Source of the DNA: Gemmatimonadota bacterium
GTDB taxonomy: Bacteria; Gemmatimonadota; Gemmatimonadetes; Gemmatimonadales; Gemmatimonadaceae
Direction: 5' to 3'
NCBI GenBank assembly: GCA_020161135.1
Contig: JAIUOB010000001.1
Span: 806,001 to 870,000 of the forward strand
Length of the DNA: 64,000 nucleotides
Shown here: piece after piece, positions 60,341 through 64,000 of the stretch
Position numbering within the stretch: position 1 is the first letter of the stretch
Layout: the number at the start of each line of letters is the position of its first letter
Made by a program: the position numbers and the translations under genes
Notes under the pieces: generated by a model
The model's input: the letters and a program-made list of their open reading frames with translations, nothing else
Databases searched by the model: none
Told to the model about the DNA's origin: nothing

Positions 60341-60967
60341 TCACAGCAACGCCTGGAGGTCGGCGAGGAGCAGCGTCCAGTTCGTGCCCGGCGCATACAG
60401 CGCAATGAGCCGCCCTGCGCGGTCGAGCAGGAACGCCTGCGAAGAATGTCCGAGCAGTTGCGACGTGTCGCCGTGCTGGTGCGCCCCCGCGCGTGGCCCC
60501 GGGGCGATCGGCAGCGCGGGCGCAGCCACGCCGGGAATGACGCCCACCCCGTACGCATCCACCATGCGGCGGGTGAGCACACTGTCGGCTGCGAGGCCCA
60601 CGAAGGCCGAGTCGAACTGCGCCACATACTGCTGCGCGAGGGCCGGCGTGTCGCGCGCCGGGTCGACCGAGATGAACACGAAGCGCACGTGCCCCGCATC
60701 GTCGCCGAGGCCGCCACGCACGCGCTTCCAGTCGGCCAGCGTGGTGGGGCAGACGTCCGGGCAGTGGGTGTAGCCGAAGAAGAGCAGCGTCAGGCTGTCG
60801 CCCGACGCACCCGTCGAGAACGGGCGTCCATCGTGGCGTGCGACAGTGAACGCCGGCAGCTCCTTGGCCGGCTCGACCGCCTGGCCATTCAGGCGTGGGC
60901 TGCAGGCGGCGGCAACGAACAGGAGGCACAGACCGACCGCGTGGCGCCCCGAGGCTGCCCGGGTCAC
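60341..60967 (-). CDS. SCO1/SenC-family thioredoxin-fold lipoprotein
   Basis: About 208 residues from a GTG at 60967, overlapping the Fur-like stop as GTGA. Lipobox FVAAAC makes a lipoprotein signal (VGLCLLFVAAAC). The fold has LLFFGYTHCPDVCPTTLADWKRV with the CxxxC copper motif (C69, C73), SVDPARDTPALAQQYV and the distal His in LLGHSSQAFLLD. SCO proteins deliver copper to cytochrome oxidase or act in redox. No oxidase is in the window. A Fur-family gene precedes it. Confidence 0.9.
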   Translation of the reverse strand: MTRAASGRHAVGLCLLFVAAACSPRLNGQAVEPAKELPAFTVARHDGRPFSTGASGDSLTLLFFGYTHCPDVCPTTLADWKRVRGGLGDDAGHVRFVFISVDPARDTPALAQQYVAQFDSAFVGLAADSVLTRRMVDAYGVGVIPGVAAPALPIAPGPRAGAHQHGDTSQLLGHSSQAFLLDRAGRLIALYAPGTNWTLLLADLQALL

Positions 60968-61341
60968 GGGGCTGCGCAGCGCGCGCACTTGCCGTACAGC
61001 ACCACTTCGTGCGACTCCAGCATGAAGCCCGCGGGGGTGAGGTCCGACAGGTCACCGGGACAGCCGTGGATCTCGAAGACGCGCGCGCAGTCACGGCACC
61101 GGAAGTGATGATGATGCGCGGCGCCGGCGATCTCGTACCGCGGCGGTTCGCCGGGCAACTCCACGGGCACCAGCCAGCCACTCTCGACCAGCGAATTGAT
61201 CGTGCGATAGACCGTCGCGATGCCGAGCTTCGACACCTCCGCCCGTCCCGCCTCGAGCACCTCGGCGGGGCCCAGCGGGCGCGCGGTCTTCTCGAAGACG
61301 TGACGAATCGCGTCCCGCTGCTTCGTGTTGCGTTCCATCAT
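60964..61341 (-). CDS. Fur-family metal-responsive repressor (Fur/Zur/PerR type)
   Basis: A 125-residue Fur-family regulator. N-terminal winged helix (TKQRDAIRHVFEKTARPLGPAEVL...GIATVYRTINSLVESGWLVPVEL); the metal and dimerisation part has YEIAGAAHHHHFRCRDCARVFEI and YGKCARC. The CxxC pairs C82/C85 and C119/C122 form the structural zinc site, and HHHH (76-79) helps bind the regulatory metal. Which metal cannot be read. Its start (61341) lies 25 bp from the divergent PAP2 gene and a motif shared with the metal-transporter leader overlaps it. Confidence 0.9.
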   Translation of the reverse strand: MMERNTKQRDAIRHVFEKTARPLGPAEVLEAGRAEVSKLGIATVYRTINSLVESGWLVPVELPGEPPRYEIAGAAHHHHFRCRDCARVFEIHGCPGDLSDLTPAGFMLESHEVVLYGKCARCAAP

Positions 61342-61352
61342 GCAAATATGCT
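61341..61352. promoter_or_regulatory. Candidate Fur-family box, copy 1 (TGCAAATATGCT)
   Basis: TGCAAATATGCT at 61341-61352 lies between the Fur-like gene and the divergent PAP2 gene and touches the Fur start codon. The minus-strand reading of the transporter leader at 61981-61992, TGCAAATGTACT, matches it at 10 of 12 positions. Both are AT-rich in a GC-rich genome. Autoregulation plus transporter control by the Fur-family protein is plausible. Confidence 0.4.
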
Positions 61353-61365
61353 TAGCTTCGCCGTC

Positions 61366-61968
61366 ATGACGCGACCGTGGATCCGCTGGGGTGTGCTGTC
61401 TCTCATCGTTGTCGCCGTGGCCCATCTCGGCGACCCCTGGGCATGGGGCACGCTTCGCCGCCCCGACGTCTATGAGAAGGATTGGGGGCGCCTCCTGCGG
61501 TCGCTGGGCTATCTCCCGACCTGGGGCGCCATCGCGCTCGCGTATTGGCTCCAGCAACGCGGGACCCCCACCGGAGGGCGTACCGCCGGGTTTCTGATCG
61601 TGACGCCGGCGCTGGGCGGCTTGGCGGCCGAAGTGCTCAAGTTGCTCTTCCGGCGTCTCCGCCCCGACCCCGCGGTCTTCGGCTACGTCTTCCGCCCCTT
61701 CACCGAGCAGTTCTGGTCGAACCGGGGCATGGGGCTGCCCAGCAGCCACACGCTGGTGGCCTTTGCCGGAGCGGCGGCGCTGGCGGCGGTCTTTCCGCGG
61801 GCGCGCTGGGTGTTCCTTGCCCTGGCGGCCGGCTGCGGGGTCACGCGGGTGCTGGCTGGGGCGCACTACCTGAGTGATGTGGCGGTGGCGGGGTGTCTCG
61901 GGGTGGGGGTGGGGTGGCTGATGTCGCGGTGGTGGCAGCGGACTCAGGCACCGGAGAGCTACACCTAG
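61366..61968 (+). CDS. PAP2-family membrane phosphatase
   Basis: A 200-residue protein with multiple transmembrane segments and the three PAP2 motifs: KLLFRRLRPD (K-x6-RP), PSSHT and TRVLAGAHYLSDV (SR-x5-H-x3-D). It removes phosphate from lipids such as undecaprenyl or phosphatidate phosphate. The ATG at 61366 is preferred; an ATG at 61348 would add 6 residues. It is divergent from the Fur-like gene. Confidence 0.88.
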   Translation: MTRPWIRWGVLSLIVVAVAHLGDPWAWGTLRRPDVYEKDWGRLLRSLGYLPTWGAIALAYWLQQRGTPTGGRTAGFLIVTPALGGLAAEVLKLLFRRLRPDPAVFGYVFRPFTEQFWSNRGMGLPSSHTLVAFAGAAALAAVFPRARWVFLALAAGCGVTRVLAGAHYLSDVAVAGCLGVGVGWLMSRWWQRTQAPESYT

Positions 61969-61980
61969 ACGTCTAATGAG

Positions 61981-61992
61981 AGTACATTTGCA
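61981..61992. promoter_or_regulatory. Candidate Fur-family box, copy 2 (AGTACATTTGCA)
   Basis: AGTACATTTGCA at 61981-61992 is the reverse complement of TGCAAATGTACT, sharing 10 of 12 bases with the box in front of the Fur-like gene. It lies 25 bp before the start of the ZIP-DUF318 fusion gene, in a 49-bp AT-rich gap, so binding here would control the transporter. No other copies in the window were seen by eye. Confidence 0.4.
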
Positions 61993-62017
61993 ATAACCTC
62001 TCTATCCCTGATCCGCC

Positions 62018-63886
<1,869 letters not shown>

Positions 63887-63902
63887 CGCGCGTGGCGACC
63901 GC

Positions 63903-64000
63903 ATGATCCCCCTCGTCGTCATCGCCGGCTTCCTCGGCGCCGGCAAGACGCGGCTGCTCACACAGCTCGTGCCGGCGCTCGCGGCGCACGGCATCCGCTC
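63903..64000 (+). CDS. CobW/P47K-family metallochaperone GTPase, N-terminal end (truncated by window)
   Basis: The first 32 residues of a G3E GTPase: MIPLVVIAGFLGAGKTRLLTQLVPAL, with the Walker A GFLGAGKT. COG0523/CobW proteins insert or store zinc or cobalt. It begins 16 bp after the transporter stop, so co-expression is likely. The rest lies outside the window. Confidence 0.85.
   Translation, partial: MIPLVVIAGFLGAGKTRLLTQLVPALAAHGIR

Overview
The window is about 64 kb of very GC-rich bacterial chromosome. Genes are densely packed, often with 4-nt ATGA/GTGA or 1-nt TGATG overlaps, and GTG starts are frequent. The mix fits a free-living aerobic Gram-negative: a TonB-dependent receptor, many secreted or lipoprotein enzymes, Pkn-type Ser/Thr kinase, several histidine kinases, a BlaI/M56 pair, an ECF sigma factor, a beta-oxidation complex and a biotin operon. 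Gemmatimonadota is my best guess from gene content, but no rRNA or tRNA is present to prove it.

Layout. 0-2 kb: end of an AraC-type regulator, then a Ser/Thr kinase. 2.2-4.0 kb: a YefM/YoeB-type toxin-antitoxin pair with an attC-like hairpin region, next to an integron-type tyrosine integrase; this is the clearest mobile DNA. 4.1-5.7 kb: two unassigned membrane proteins. 5.7-14 kb: an M20 amidohydrolase, then a long minus-strand run (histidine phosphatase, methyltransferase, MogA, Trm112-like, Cys/Met PLP enzyme, Tat amidase, small membrane protein, M19 dipeptidase). 14-22.4 kb: cytochrome c/copper monooxygenase-like protein, AraC-MGMT repair protein, NAD(P)-binding reductase, beta-lactamase-type hydrolase, YdjM-like membrane hydrolase, ECF sigma factor with SnoaL-like tail, and repeat-rich gaps. 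22.4-31.7 kb: PAS hybrid kinase, 1-Cys peroxiredoxin, LVIVD-type lipoprotein, BlaI plus an M56 peptidase fused to a beta-propeller, QueG. 31.7-37 kb: a three-gene signalling operon (hybrid kinase with HPt, REC-GGDEF-EAL, HDOD). 37-42 kb: MazG-like, phosphodiesterase, LOG family, and an RsbQ-like hydrolase coupled to a hybrid kinase that has lost an internal segment. 42.4-53.3 kb: TonB receptor, GreA, glycerol-3-phosphate dehydrogenase, FadI-FadJ, DinB-like protein, proline dehydrogenase, RsgA. 53.4-55.2 kb: two secreted proteins. 55-61.4 kb: a minus-strand block fur-sco1-bioF-bioA-bioD-bioB-pdxH. 61.4-64 kb: PAP2 phosphatase, a ZIP-like/His-rich/DUF318 permease fusion, and the start of a CobW-type GTPase that runs off the window.

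The most interesting points are the integron-like TA locus, the ZIP-DUF318 fusion with CobW beside a Fur-family regulator and a shared upstream motif, the RsbQ-like hydrolase translationally coupled to a decayed kinase, and the BlaI/M56 system whose sensor carries a beta-propeller instead of a penicillin-binding domain. All family calls come from reading motifs by eye; no database search was run.
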